A DNA stretch of 13,120 nt from Chloroflexota bacterium (GTDB lineage: Bacteria; Chloroflexota; Chloroflexia; JAMDCE01), in the NCBI GenBank assembly GCA_023489135.1, contig JAMDCE010000533.1, positions 1-13,120 on the forward strand. The letters run 5' to 3'. The translations under genes were made by a program, and so were the position numbers. Shown one piece after another: positions 5,304 through 11,902 of the stretch. The notes below the pieces were generated by a model. It saw only the letters and a program-made list of their open reading frames with translations. It was not told the DNA's origin and did no database searches. Positions within the stretch are counted from its first letter, which is position 1; the number at the start of each line of letters is the position of its first letter.

Positions 5304-6533
5304 TCAAAAAGCTTCGACCACAACTGCGTCGCCTTGCGCCAGGCCTCCGCACAGGGCGGCGACGCCGTATCCACCCCCTCGGCGGCGCAGCTCGTAGATG
5401 AGCGTCATCACCAGGCGGGCGCCGGTAGCCCCCAGGGGATGGCCGATGGCGATGGCACCGCCATTCACGTTTATCTTGTCCCGGATTGCCCTCAGCTTGT
5501 CCTCATCCCCTTCGGCCATGACCTTGCTGCTAACCAGGGGCATAGCGGCAAAAGCCTCGTTGATCTCGATTAGCTTTATCTCGTCCAGGGATAGATTGGC
5601 CCGGCGCAAGGCCTCGAGTATGGTCGGTCCGGGCACCACGGCGATCAGCCGCCAGTCCATGCAAACGCTGGCGGTCGAGACGATTCGGGCCAGCGGCTCG
5701 AGGCCCAGGCTCGCCGCCTTCCGGCCGCTCGTCAACAGGATTGCCGATCCGCCGGCGTTGATGCCGGGAGAATTCCCGGCTGTGATCGTGGGATTTCCGT
5801 AGACGGTGGGCAGCTTCGCCAGCTTTTCGAGCGTCGTATCCGGGCGCGGGAACGATGGGAAACGGGATAGCGCAGGTGGCGGCCATGTCCGGATACGACG
5901 TCTGGGTACTATCTCGTCCCGGAACCTGTCGGCGGCCAGCGCCTCCGCATAATGGCGCTGGCTGCGGTAGGCCCAGGCATCTTGCTCTTCTCGCGAGATG
6001 CCGTATTCCAGCGCGATCTCTCCACCGTCGACGGCCACCGGGTTGTAGCCGAGATTCCCCATTTCCCACAGGGGGTCCTGTATCCTGACGTGGCCCATTC
6101 TCTTTCCCGATCTGAGGTCGTAAAGAATGTGCGGAACCCGGCCCATGTTCTCCGCCCCGGCCGCGATGACCACCTCGTCGTCCCCCGACTTGATCGCCCG
6201 GTATCCCAGTTGTACCGCGGCCATCGAGGAACAGCAAGCCCGGTCAATTGTCAGAGAGACCGTTCTGGAGGGAAGGCCGGCCTTGAGCAACACCTGCCGT
6301 GCCACCACCGGCGCGACCGGAGAGCCGCATTCCACCGGAATGGCGTTCCCATAATAGATCTCGTCAACCAGTTCGCCGGATGCGCCGACGCGAGCCAGGA
6401 CCTCCTTCACCACGTGCACCCCGAGGTCGACGCTCGGGACGTCCTTCAGAACCCCCCCGAACTTGCCAAAAGGCGTTCGGACGGCGCTCACTACCACGAC
6501 GTCGTTGTCGCTAACAAGTGTTCGATTTGGCAT
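5304..6533 (-). CDS. Acetyl-CoA acetyltransferase / 3-ketoacyl-CoA thiolase with an internal foreign segment
   Basis: Thiolases cleave 3-ketoacyl-CoA with CoA to acetyl-CoA and a shortened acyl-CoA. The 409-residue protein has nucleophile Cys100 in DRACCSSMAAV, NEAFA (325-329), NVNGGAIAIGHPLGATGAR with His365, and Cys395 in AALCGGLAQGDA, so the catalytic set is intact. Start is the ATG at 6533 with AGGAGA upstream, 12 bp after the hydratase gene. Between DEIVP (206-210) and PRPDTTLEKLAKL (229-241), where thiolases usually have about 17-18 residues such as V-x-V-x-x-RKG...DE-x, it has RRRIRTWPPPALSRFPSF. These 18 residues come from an exact 57-bp reverse complement of the adjacent dehydrogenase gene. 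The frame is preserved and length is unchanged. Activity with this arginine/proline-rich substitution is doubtful; it may be an assembly artefact. Confidence 0.92.
   Translation of the reverse strand: MPNRTLVSDNDVVVVSAVRTPFGKFGGVLKDVPSVDLGVHVVKEVLARVGASGELVDEIYYGNAIPVECGSPVAPVVARQVLLKAGLPSRTVSLTIDRACCSSMAAVQLGYRAIKSGDDEVVIAAGAENMGRVPHILYDLRSGKRMGHVRIQDPLWEMGNLGYNPVAVDGGEIALEYGISREEQDAWAYRSQRHYAEALAADRFRDEIVPRRRIRTWPPPALSRFPSFPRPDTTLEKLAKLPTVYGNPTITAGNSPGINAGGSAILLTSGRKAASLGLEPLARIVSTASVCMDWRLIAVVPGPTILEALRRANLSLDEIKLIEINEAFAAMPLVSSKVMAEGDEDKLRAIRDKINVNGGAIAIGHPLGATGARLVMTLIYELRRRGGGYGVAALCGGLAQGDAVVVEAF
5843..5905. repeat. Inverted copy of dehydrogenase codons 12-30 inside the thiolase gene
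   Basis: Positions 5849-5905 equal the reverse complement of 5191-5247 at all 57 bases. Including 5843-5848 the match covers 63 bases with one mismatch at 5848. Beyond 5905 the sequences diverge (GTACT here, CTAAG in the dehydrogenase sense strand). On the plus strand the copy reads MGNGIAQVAAMSGYDVW, the dehydrogenase Rossmann segment, in the antisense direction of the thiolase. Source and copy are about 600 bp apart in opposite orientation. Confidence 0.95.
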
Positions 6534-6545
6534 CGTTGATCTCTC

Positions 6546-7328
6546 CTAGCGGTTGCGAAACCGCGGCGGTCTCTTCTCTAGAAAGGCTTTGACGCCCTCG
6601 TTCTTGTCCTCGGTGGCGCACGCCTCGCCGAACAGGTGGTTTTCCAGCTTTAGAGCATCCGCCAGGGGCATTTCCACGCCTTCGTTCACGGCCCTTTTCA
6701 CCAGACGCACGGCCACGGGGCCCTTGGCGGCGATCTTGCTGGCCAGCTCTCGCGCCCGGGTCATTAGCTGCGCATCGGGCACGACCCGGTCCACCAGCCC
6801 TATTCTCAGCGCTTCCGACGAGTCGATGATGTCGCCGCTCATCATTAGGTCCTTGGCCCTGCCTCTCCCGACGAGTCGGGGGAGACGCTGCGTGCCGCCG
6901 GCGCCGGGAATGACCCCCAGATTCACCTCCGGCATGCCGAACCGGGCGCTCTCGGCGGCCATACGAATGTCGCAGACCATGGCCAGCTCACCTCCTCCGC
7001 CCAGAGCGAAGCCGTTGATGGCTGCTATCACCGGCCGGTCGAACGCCTCGACCTTGTTCATCATTCGGTGTCCATAGACCGAGAACTGCGAGCCTCCCTC
7101 GACGGTGTTCTGGTCCAGCAGCTCCGGTATGTCGGCGCCGCCCACGAAAAAGCGATTTCCGGCCGCGGTTACGATTACCGCCAGAACGTCCTTTCTCGAT
7201 TCCAGCTCTGTGAACAGCTCCACCAACTCCTTGATAACCCTCGTGTTCAAGGCGTTGGCCGGCGGATGATCTATCGTGACCACCGCGACCGCCTCGGACA
7301 CGTCGTAGCTCACAAACTCCCAAGCCAC
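6546..7328 (-). CDS. Enoyl-CoA hydratase/isomerase (crotonase family)
   Basis: Crotonases hydrate trans-2-enoyl-CoA to 3-hydroxyacyl-CoA. The 260-residue product is of normal length and has the oxyanion-hole region FFVGGADI (60-67) and GFALGGGGELAMVCD (106-120) with catalytic Glu114, followed by FGMPEVNLGVIPGAGGTQRLPRL (130-152) with the second catalytic Glu134. Both glutamates favour true hydratase activity over the isomerase or hydrolase branches. It is the first gene of the minus-strand catabolic cluster; the next gene, a thiolase, starts 12 bp downstream with its ribosome binding site overlapping this gene's TAG stop. The start is GTG at 7328 with AAGGGGGAA about 10 bases upstream. Together with the dehydrogenase and thiolase it supplies three of the four beta-oxidation steps. 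Confidence 0.95.
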   Translation of the reverse strand: MAWEFVSYDVSEAVAVVTIDHPPANALNTRVIKELVELFTELESRKDVLAVIVTAAGNRFFVGGADIPELLDQNTVEGGSQFSVYGHRMMNKVEAFDRPVIAAINGFALGGGGELAMVCDIRMAAESARFGMPEVNLGVIPGAGGTQRLPRLVGRGRAKDLMMSGDIIDSSEALRIGLVDRVVPDAQLMTRARELASKIAAKGPVAVRLVKRAVNEGVEMPLADALKLENHLFGEACATEDKNEGVKAFLEKRPPRFRNR

Positions 7329-7550
7329 CGGTTGTAGTTCCCCCTTATTACAAAGATGTACAGGCTATTGAAGAGAGCGAGTAGGAGATTACACGCGGGT
7401 CGATAGCAGCAGGTTATCACAAGACGCCGCGATTCTCAAGGGTTTTTCGGCTAGTGGGTATACCGCTATTTGCCGGTCCTCCAGCCCGCCCTGTCTTCCT
7501 CTTGGCACCATTCTTGCCAGTTCACTCTCCAGTGCTGCCGGGCGGTTAAC

Positions 7551-7579
7551 TTGCCAGAATGACGCGAATTGATTAGAAT
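7551..7579 (+). promoter_or_regulatory. Sigma-70-type promoter for the Nudix-MFS operon
   Basis: TTGCCA (7551-7556) and TAGAAT (7574-7579) are separated by exactly 17 bp, matching four and five of six consensus positions. Initiation near 7586 would give a 5' leader of about 33 bases with a G-rich ribosome binding site (7608-7614). The rest of the divergent intergenic region (7329-7550) holds no convincing gene. A minus-strand promoter for the catabolic cluster must lie there, but the best candidate (TTGAGA, 17 bp, TAACCT) is weak. Confidence 0.65.
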
Positions 7580-7618
7580 GCTCAGGCAAAAGGGAATCGA
7601 CGATTTTGGGGGGTTGCC

Positions 7619-8083
7619 GTGAGGTCCAACGGCAGGAGGTATTCGCGAGGCCCGAGGAGCAACAGCCCGATAATTACCGAAGTCTCAGCCGGGGGCGTCC
7701 TCTTCGACGGGGACCGGCTGCTGGTATTGTGCAAGCCGAATGGAGAGTGGCTCATGCCCAAAGGCCACCTGGAGCCAGGCGAGACAGCCGAGCAGGCGGC
7801 AATACGCGAGGTGGCGGAGGAATCGGGTCTGAAAGCTCGCATCCGCGGGAGGCTGGGCGAGACCCAGTACGAGTTTCGGGTGCCGCCGGCGGGGGAGTTT
7901 CGGCGCAAGCGGGTCCACTGGTTCCTGATGGACGTGAGCGGCGGGGAGCTGAATATCGAGTCCACCTTCTGCGGCGGCAGGTTCATGAGCGTAGACGAGG
8001 CCCTGCGCACGCTGACCTTTCGGAACGACAGAGATCTGGTGCGGCAGGCCGCTCGGATGAGAAGGGAGACGAGCGAGAAGTGA
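7619..8083 (+). CDS. Nudix hydrolase
   Basis: Nudix enzymes hydrolyse nucleoside diphosphates linked to another moiety, with metal ions held by the Nudix box. The box is complete: G49 HLEPG E55 TAEQAAI R63 E64 VA E67 E68 SG, matching GX5EX7REUXEEXGU. The first strand AGGVLFDGDRLLVL and the KPNGEWLMPKGHLEPGE context resemble Ap4A-hydrolase-like and MutT-like members; the substrate cannot be fixed. The start is GTG at 7619 preceded by GGGGGG, 5 bases away. The first 20 residues are basic (RSNGRRYSRGPRS) and precede the fold. The TGA stop overlaps the GTG start of the downstream transporter by 4 bp, implying translational coupling. Confidence 0.92.
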   Translation: MRSNGRRYSRGPRSNSPIITEVSAGGVLFDGDRLLVLCKPNGEWLMPKGHLEPGETAEQAAIREVAEESGLKARIRGRLGETQYEFRVPPAGEFRRKRVHWFLMDVSGGELNIESTFCGGRFMSVDEALRTLTFRNDRDLVRQAARMRRETSEK

Positions 8084-9321
8084 GTGAGTTGAAGGGAGTG
8101 CAGCGGAAGGTGATCGAGACGGACACATCCCAGGGGGCACTACCTGTGAGGCCTTTTCTGTCGGGCATCACGCGCAACGTATTCGTCACCGGGATAGTCA
8201 GCTTGCTGACCGATATCAGCAGCGAGATGATCTATCCCGTCCTGCCCCTGTTCCTGGTCAATGTGCTGGGGGTGGGAACGGTCACCATTGGTCTTATAGA
8301 GGGGATCGCCGAGAGCACCGCCAGCCTCTTGAAGGTGGTATCTGGATACCTTTCCGACAAGGCGGGCCAGCGCAAGACGCTGATGCTTATCGGCTACGGC
8401 TCCTCCAATTTAATCAAGCCCCTTTTGGCTCTTACCACCGCCTGGCAGCAGGTCCTGGTCGTACGTTTTGCCGACCGTGTGGGCAAGGGCATCCGCGGCG
8501 CTCCGAGAGACGCGCTCATCGCCGATTCGACTTCGACAGAGCAGCGGGGCAAGGCCTTCGGCTTCCACCGCTCGCTGGACACGGTCGGGGCGATCATCGG
8601 GCCGATGGCTGCCTTCGCCTTGCTGGCGGCCTTCAGCGGAGATTATCGATTGGTCTTCTGGCTATCCGCCGTTCCCGGGGTGCTGTCAGTCATAGTGCTT
8701 TTCCTGTTCCTGAAGGAGAGGCGGGCGCCCAAGCCGAAGGAGGCAACGCTGAAGCTGGGGTTCAAGGACCTGGGAAGGGAGTTCCTGGTGTTCTCGTCGA
8801 TCGCCACTCTCTTCACCCTGGGCAATTCCTCGGACGCCTTCCTGGTGCTGCGGGCCCAGAATCTGGGATTGGCCGTGGTTCTCGTTCCCCTGGCCTACCT
8901 TACTTTCAACGTGACGCACTCTATCCTGGCCGCGCCGCTGGGTAGCCTTTCAGATCGAATAGACCGGCGAATAGTTATAATCGCGGGGTATCTGGTGTTT
9001 GCCTTGGTTTACGTCGGCTTTGCCTTCACCCCGGTGTCCTGGGGCGTCTGGGGTCTCTTCGCCCTCTACGGCGCTTACTACTCTCTGACCGACGGGGTGC
9101 AGCGAGCCTTTGTGGCCGATCTGGTTCCCGCCGGATTGCGCGGGTCGGCGATGGGCACCTTCAACGCCCTGGTTGGCATCACCGCTCTGCCCGCCAGCAT
9201 CATTGGCGGATTCCTGTGGCAGGCAATCGATCCCTCGGCCACCTTCATTTATGGGGCGGCGTTTGCGGTCCTGGCGGCTGTGCTGCTGGCGACGGTGCCG
9301 CTTAGGCGACCGGGGTCGTAG
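8080..9321 (+). CDS. Major facilitator superfamily transporter
   Basis: This integral membrane protein (413 residues from the chosen start) has about 12 predicted hydrophobic segments. Conserved stretches include LLTDISSEMIYPVLPLFL near the start, GLIEGIAESTASLLKVVSGYLSDK, the loop 2-3 signature region GYLSDKAGQRKTL, DRVGKGIRGAPRDALIAD, and GSLSDRIDRRIVII in the second half. The TDISSEM and GIRGAPRDALIAD motifs mark a bacterial MFS subfamily of unknown substrate. The GTG at 8080 overlaps the Nudix stop; an alternative GTG at 8146 has a better ribosome binding site (AGGGGGC) and would remove 22 mostly polar residues that are not part of the first helix. The same frame is open back to 7606, but that stretch is antisense-free noise over the Nudix gene. 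No clear terminator follows. Confidence 0.92.
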   Translation: MSELKGVQRKVIETDTSQGALPVRPFLSGITRNVFVTGIVSLLTDISSEMIYPVLPLFLVNVLGVGTVTIGLIEGIAESTASLLKVVSGYLSDKAGQRKTLMLIGYGSSNLIKPLLALTTAWQQVLVVRFADRVGKGIRGAPRDALIADSTSTEQRGKAFGFHRSLDTVGAIIGPMAAFALLAAFSGDYRLVFWLSAVPGVLSVIVLFLFLKERRAPKPKEATLKLGFKDLGREFLVFSSIATLFTLGNSSDAFLVLRAQNLGLAVVLVPLAYLTFNVTHSILAAPLGSLSDRIDRRIVIIAGYLVFALVYVGFAFTPVSWGVWGLFALYGAYYSLTDGVQRAFVADLVPAGLRGSAMGTFNALVGITALPASIIGGFLWQAIDPSATFIYGAAFAVLAAVLLATVPLRRPGS

Positions 9322-9351
9322 GGCCGGTCGGCCAATTTCGGAATCCAAAAC

Positions 9352-9380
9352 TTGTGCCCGCTGGCTACCTGTGTTACAAT
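9352..9380 (+). promoter_or_regulatory. Sigma-70-type promoter for the COG3580/COG3581 gene
   Basis: TTGTGC (9352-9357) and TACAAT (9375-9380) are 17 bp apart; the -10 matches five of six consensus positions and the -35 four. Transcription would begin near 9387, leaving a leader of about 170 bases before the start codon at 9560. It lies 30 bp after the MFS stop, so the downstream gene is likely expressed independently. Confidence 0.65.
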
Positions 9381-9392
9381 TGCCAGGTGACA

Positions 9393-9446
9393 GGGGGAGG
9401 CTAGGTCGCCGGAGGCAAAGCGTCGTGCCGCGATGTGTTCTCCTCC
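9393..9446 (+). promoter_or_regulatory. Nested hairpin in the 5' leader (candidate regulatory RNA)
   Basis: Three co-axial helices can form: GGGGGAG (9393-9399) with CTCCTCC (9440-9446), including one G-U pair; GTCGC (9405-9409) with GCGAT (9430-9434); and GGCA (9414-9417) with TGCC (9426-9429) closing an 8-base loop. The structure begins just after the predicted transcription start. It does not match a riboswitch class that I recognise, and no U-tract follows directly. Function is unknown. Confidence 0.4.
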
Positions 9447-9559
9447 AATTTATTGTAATCAGGGTCCCCCTCTACCTCTGGCAGTTATAGCTTGTCTTCC
9501 CCTCGCTAGTGCGCGCCGGAGCCGGGGCCATCAGCGAGCGCTGCTACGGGAGCAGGAAC

Positions 9560-11749
9560 GTGTTGAAAGTCGGGGTGCCGAGAGCCCTGCACTACTATCG
9601 CTACTATCCGGTCATCAAGACCTTCTTCGAGGCGCTTGACGTCGAGCTGTTAGTTTCTCCTCCGACCACGCGTTCCATGATGACCGCCGGAATCTCTACC
9701 ATCGTCGCCGAAAGCTGTCTCCCGCTCAAGGCCTACATAGGCCACGTAATGGACCTGATCGGAAAAGTCGATTACGTGTTGGTGCCGAGCGTCAAGAGCC
9801 TGGAGCCCGATCTCTACAACTGCGTGAAGCTCTTTGCCCTTCCCGACCAGGTCCGCGGCGCCATTGAGAACGCCCCTCCGGTGCTCGACGCGCTGTTCGA
9901 CGTTAACCTCGGGCGCAAAGCTGTATATAAGGAGTTGTATTCACTTGGCCGGCGCGTGGGAGCGAGCCGCAGCAAAGTGGACCGGGCCGCCCAGCTCGCC
10001 TTTTCCCAATATCAGCGCTTTTCCGAGCTGCTGCGAAAGGGGCTGACCCTGATCGAGGCCATGGACGTACTGGATGGGAGATGTTCTGAAAAGGAAATAG
10101 AAGTGAGCCAGCTTTCGCCGGATGTTCCCGCCATAGCGCTCATCGGCCATCCGTACAATCTGTACGATGACTACATAAACCATAACATAGTCAAGAAGCT
10201 GCGCGGGATGGGCCTGCGCATCCTCACCGTCGATGCCGCGACTACCGAGCAGCTGAACGCCGGCGTGGCCAGGGTCATAGGGTCGCCCTACTGGATGAAC
10301 GAGATAGAGCTGACCGGCGCGGCGGGGCACTATATGTACGATGCCGATACCGACGGGGTGATGATCATCACCTGCTTCGGCTGCGGGCCGGATTCGATGA
10401 TGATCGACGCGGTTCAACGTGTTGCCAAGCGAGGGAGCTGCAATCCGATCCTCACGGTGACCATCGACGAGCACACCGCCGAGACAGGACTGGTGACCCG
10501 GTTGGAGGCCTTTGTAGACACCCTTCACCGACGCAAGTCCGGCACCAAAGCGCTGTTCGAGGTGCCCGCGGCGGTGTCATCCGGCAACCAGAAGTTCCCC
10601 AAGGACATGAGAAGGAAAATGAAGATCGCTTTTCCGCATATGGGTACGGTGCACGTAGCCATACGTGTCCTCTTCAACAAACTGGGCATCGATTACGTCG
10701 CCCCACCCGGTTGCAATAAACTCTCGCTGGATCGGGCGGCGAAGCATTCGCCCGAATGGGCCTGCGTGCCCTACAAGCTCACCCTCGGGAACTTCCTCGA
10801 CGGGCTGGAGCTCGGCGCCAACGCCGTCATGCTTCTTACCGGCCCCAACAACTGTCGCTTTGGCTACTACCACAAGCTTCAAGAGCAGGTGCTGCGGGAC
10901 CTGGGCTACGAATTCCAGTTCGTGCTCCCGGAGATCAGCGGTCGAACGCTGAGTAGAGTTAGCGAGATTCTGCAGGAGGCCTCCGGTCGGTCGGGAAGGG
11001 AATGCATGGACGCGGCGATGCTGGCCCTTTCGGTACAGAAGCACCTTGATGCCCTCGAGCGAAAAGTTCAGCGCGTTCGCGCTCGCGAGCTGAAGCTGGG
11101 CACGGCCAACGAGCTCTGGAAAGCAGCCATCGAGCAAATGATCGGGGTTGCCGACCGGGCTTCGCTGAAAATGGTGCGCCGGGAGTTCGATGAGGAGCTC
11201 GACGCCGTGGCCCAGGACCTGGAACGTGACCCGGTGAAGATCTGCATTGTCGGAGAGGTCTACGTGGTGCAGGAGCCCTTCATTAACCAGGACATTGAGA
11301 CCGAGCTCGGCCGCCTCGGGGCCGAGGCCCATCGCTCGGAGCAGGTGAGCCAGTGGCTATCGGTCTTCCCCGGGGTGATACTGGACTGGCTGGGCCTCGG
11401 CCACCAGTCACGCATACGGCGCTCGGAACGTCCCTACCTCAAGTACTGGTCCGGCGAGACGGTGGGCCAGGCGGTGATGGCCTACGAGGACGGCTACGAC
11501 GGGGTGATTCAGCTGGCTCCGTTCACCTGTACCCCGGAGGTGGTGGCCCAAAACGTGATGCCCAAGCTGCGCAAGAACGTGGACATTCCGTTGCTGACGT
11601 TCATTCTGGACGAGCAGACCGGCCGCGCCGGTATGGTGACCCGCCTGGAAGCCTTTGTCGACCTTCTGCAGCGCCGCCGAACCAGCATGGGTCCCCGCAA
11701 GCCCAAGCTGACCCGCAACAAGCTCCTGCACGTGCACTGGGGCCAATAA
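9560..11749 (+). CDS. Acyl-CoA dehydratase activase-related protein, fused COG3580-COG3581
   Basis: The 729-residue product joins two halves related to the component and activator proteins of 2-hydroxyacyl-CoA dehydratases and benzoyl-CoA reductases. Residues 1-345 are DUF2229/COG3580-like: VGVPRALHYYRYYP, ESCLPLKAYIGHV (Cys53), YNCVKLFALPDQV (Cys88), CFGCGPDSM (Cys272, Cys275). Residues 353-729 are COG3581-like: IAFPHMGTVHVAIRVLF, ACVPYKLTLGNF (Cys402), NCRFGYYHKLQEQ (Cys432), FTCTPEVV. Both halves end in nearly the same motif (DEHTAETGLVTRLEAFVDTL and DEQTGRAGMVTRLEAFVDLL), so they are homologous. The conserved cysteines could bind Fe-S. The ASKHA ATPase domains that precede these modules in the large activase-type proteins are absent, and no dehydratase is in the window. 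The start is GTG at 9560 with GGGAG 7 bases upstream; GTG 9509 would add 17 unsupported residues. Actual function is unknown. Confidence 0.85.
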   Translation: MLKVGVPRALHYYRYYPVIKTFFEALDVELLVSPPTTRSMMTAGISTIVAESCLPLKAYIGHVMDLIGKVDYVLVPSVKSLEPDLYNCVKLFALPDQVRGAIENAPPVLDALFDVNLGRKAVYKELYSLGRRVGASRSKVDRAAQLAFSQYQRFSELLRKGLTLIEAMDVLDGRCSEKEIEVSQLSPDVPAIALIGHPYNLYDDYINHNIVKKLRGMGLRILTVDAATTEQLNAGVARVIGSPYWMNEIELTGAAGHYMYDADTDGVMIITCFGCGPDSMMIDAVQRVAKRGSCNPILTVTIDEHTAETGLVTRLEAFVDTLHRRKSGTKALFEVPAAVSSGNQKFPKDMRRKMKIAFPHMGTVHVAIRVLFNKLGIDYVAPPGCNKLSLDRAAKHSPEWACVPYKLTLGNFLDGLELGANAVMLLTGPNNCRFGYYHKLQEQVLRDLGYEFQFVLPEISGRTLSRVSEILQEASGRSGRECMDAAMLALSVQKHLDALERKVQRVRARELKLGTANELWKAAIEQMIGVADRASLKMVRREFDEELDAVAQDLERDPVKICIVGEVYVVQEPFINQDIETELGRLGAEAHRSEQVSQWLSVFPGVILDWLGLGHQSRIRRSERPYLKYWSGETVGQAVMAYEDGYDGVIQLAPFTCTPEVVAQNVMPKLRKNVDIPLLTFILDEQTGRAGMVTRLEAFVDLLQRRRTSMGPRKPKLTRNKLLHVHWGQ

Positions 11750-11800
11750 CGGTCCGCGACGCAACCGTGAGGTGATTATTGTGTTCAACGGGGCCGTTAC

Positions 11801-11863
11801 TCACCGCGGAGGCGCAGAGGACGCAGAGGGAAATAAATAAGACCCTCTGCGCCTCTGCGGTGA
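11801..11863. repeat. Imperfect palindromic repeat, copy 2
   Basis: Left arm 11801-11820 pairs with 11844-11863 with one mismatch; the left side carries an extra partial duplicate (ACGCAGAGG) before the A/T-rich loop AAATAAATAAGA. The arms share the CACCGC-GAGGCGCAGAGG core with the repeat at 3048-3116. It lies between the convergent ends of the COG3580/3581 gene and the glycosylase gene, where it could serve as a bidirectional transcript end, although the expected T-tract is missing. Confidence 0.85.
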
Positions 11864-11902
11864 AACCAACGTTTGGTTGAGGAAATGCGCAAGTGCTGCA
11901 TT

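Noticed and set aside
5191..5905. Diversity-generating retroelement (template and variable repeat) to explain the copied segments
   Set aside because: The 57-bp and 21-bp copies are exact and inverted with no adenine-specific mutations, and there is no reverse transcriptase or accessory gene in the window.
5855..6088. Plus-strand frame starting MGNGIAQVAAMSGYDVW inside the thiolase gene as a separate gene
   Set aside because: The dehydrogenase-like residues are just the 57-bp inverted copy; the remainder is an antisense shadow of the thiolase gene and lacks any dehydrogenase sequence.
7389..7589. 66-residue minus-strand frame in the divergent intergenic region
   Set aside because: There is no convincing ribosome binding site or domain, and it overlaps the Nudix promoter; it is more likely intergenic sequence.
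7606..8079. Upstream extension of the MFS frame by 158 codons
   Set aside because: The stretch overlaps the Nudix gene, whose Nudix box is perfect in another frame, and the extension has no membrane segment or family similarity.
9322..9337. GGCC-GGTC-GGCC hairpin after the MFS stop as an intrinsic terminator
   Set aside because: The stem has only four pairs and the following AATTT is too short to act as a U-tract.
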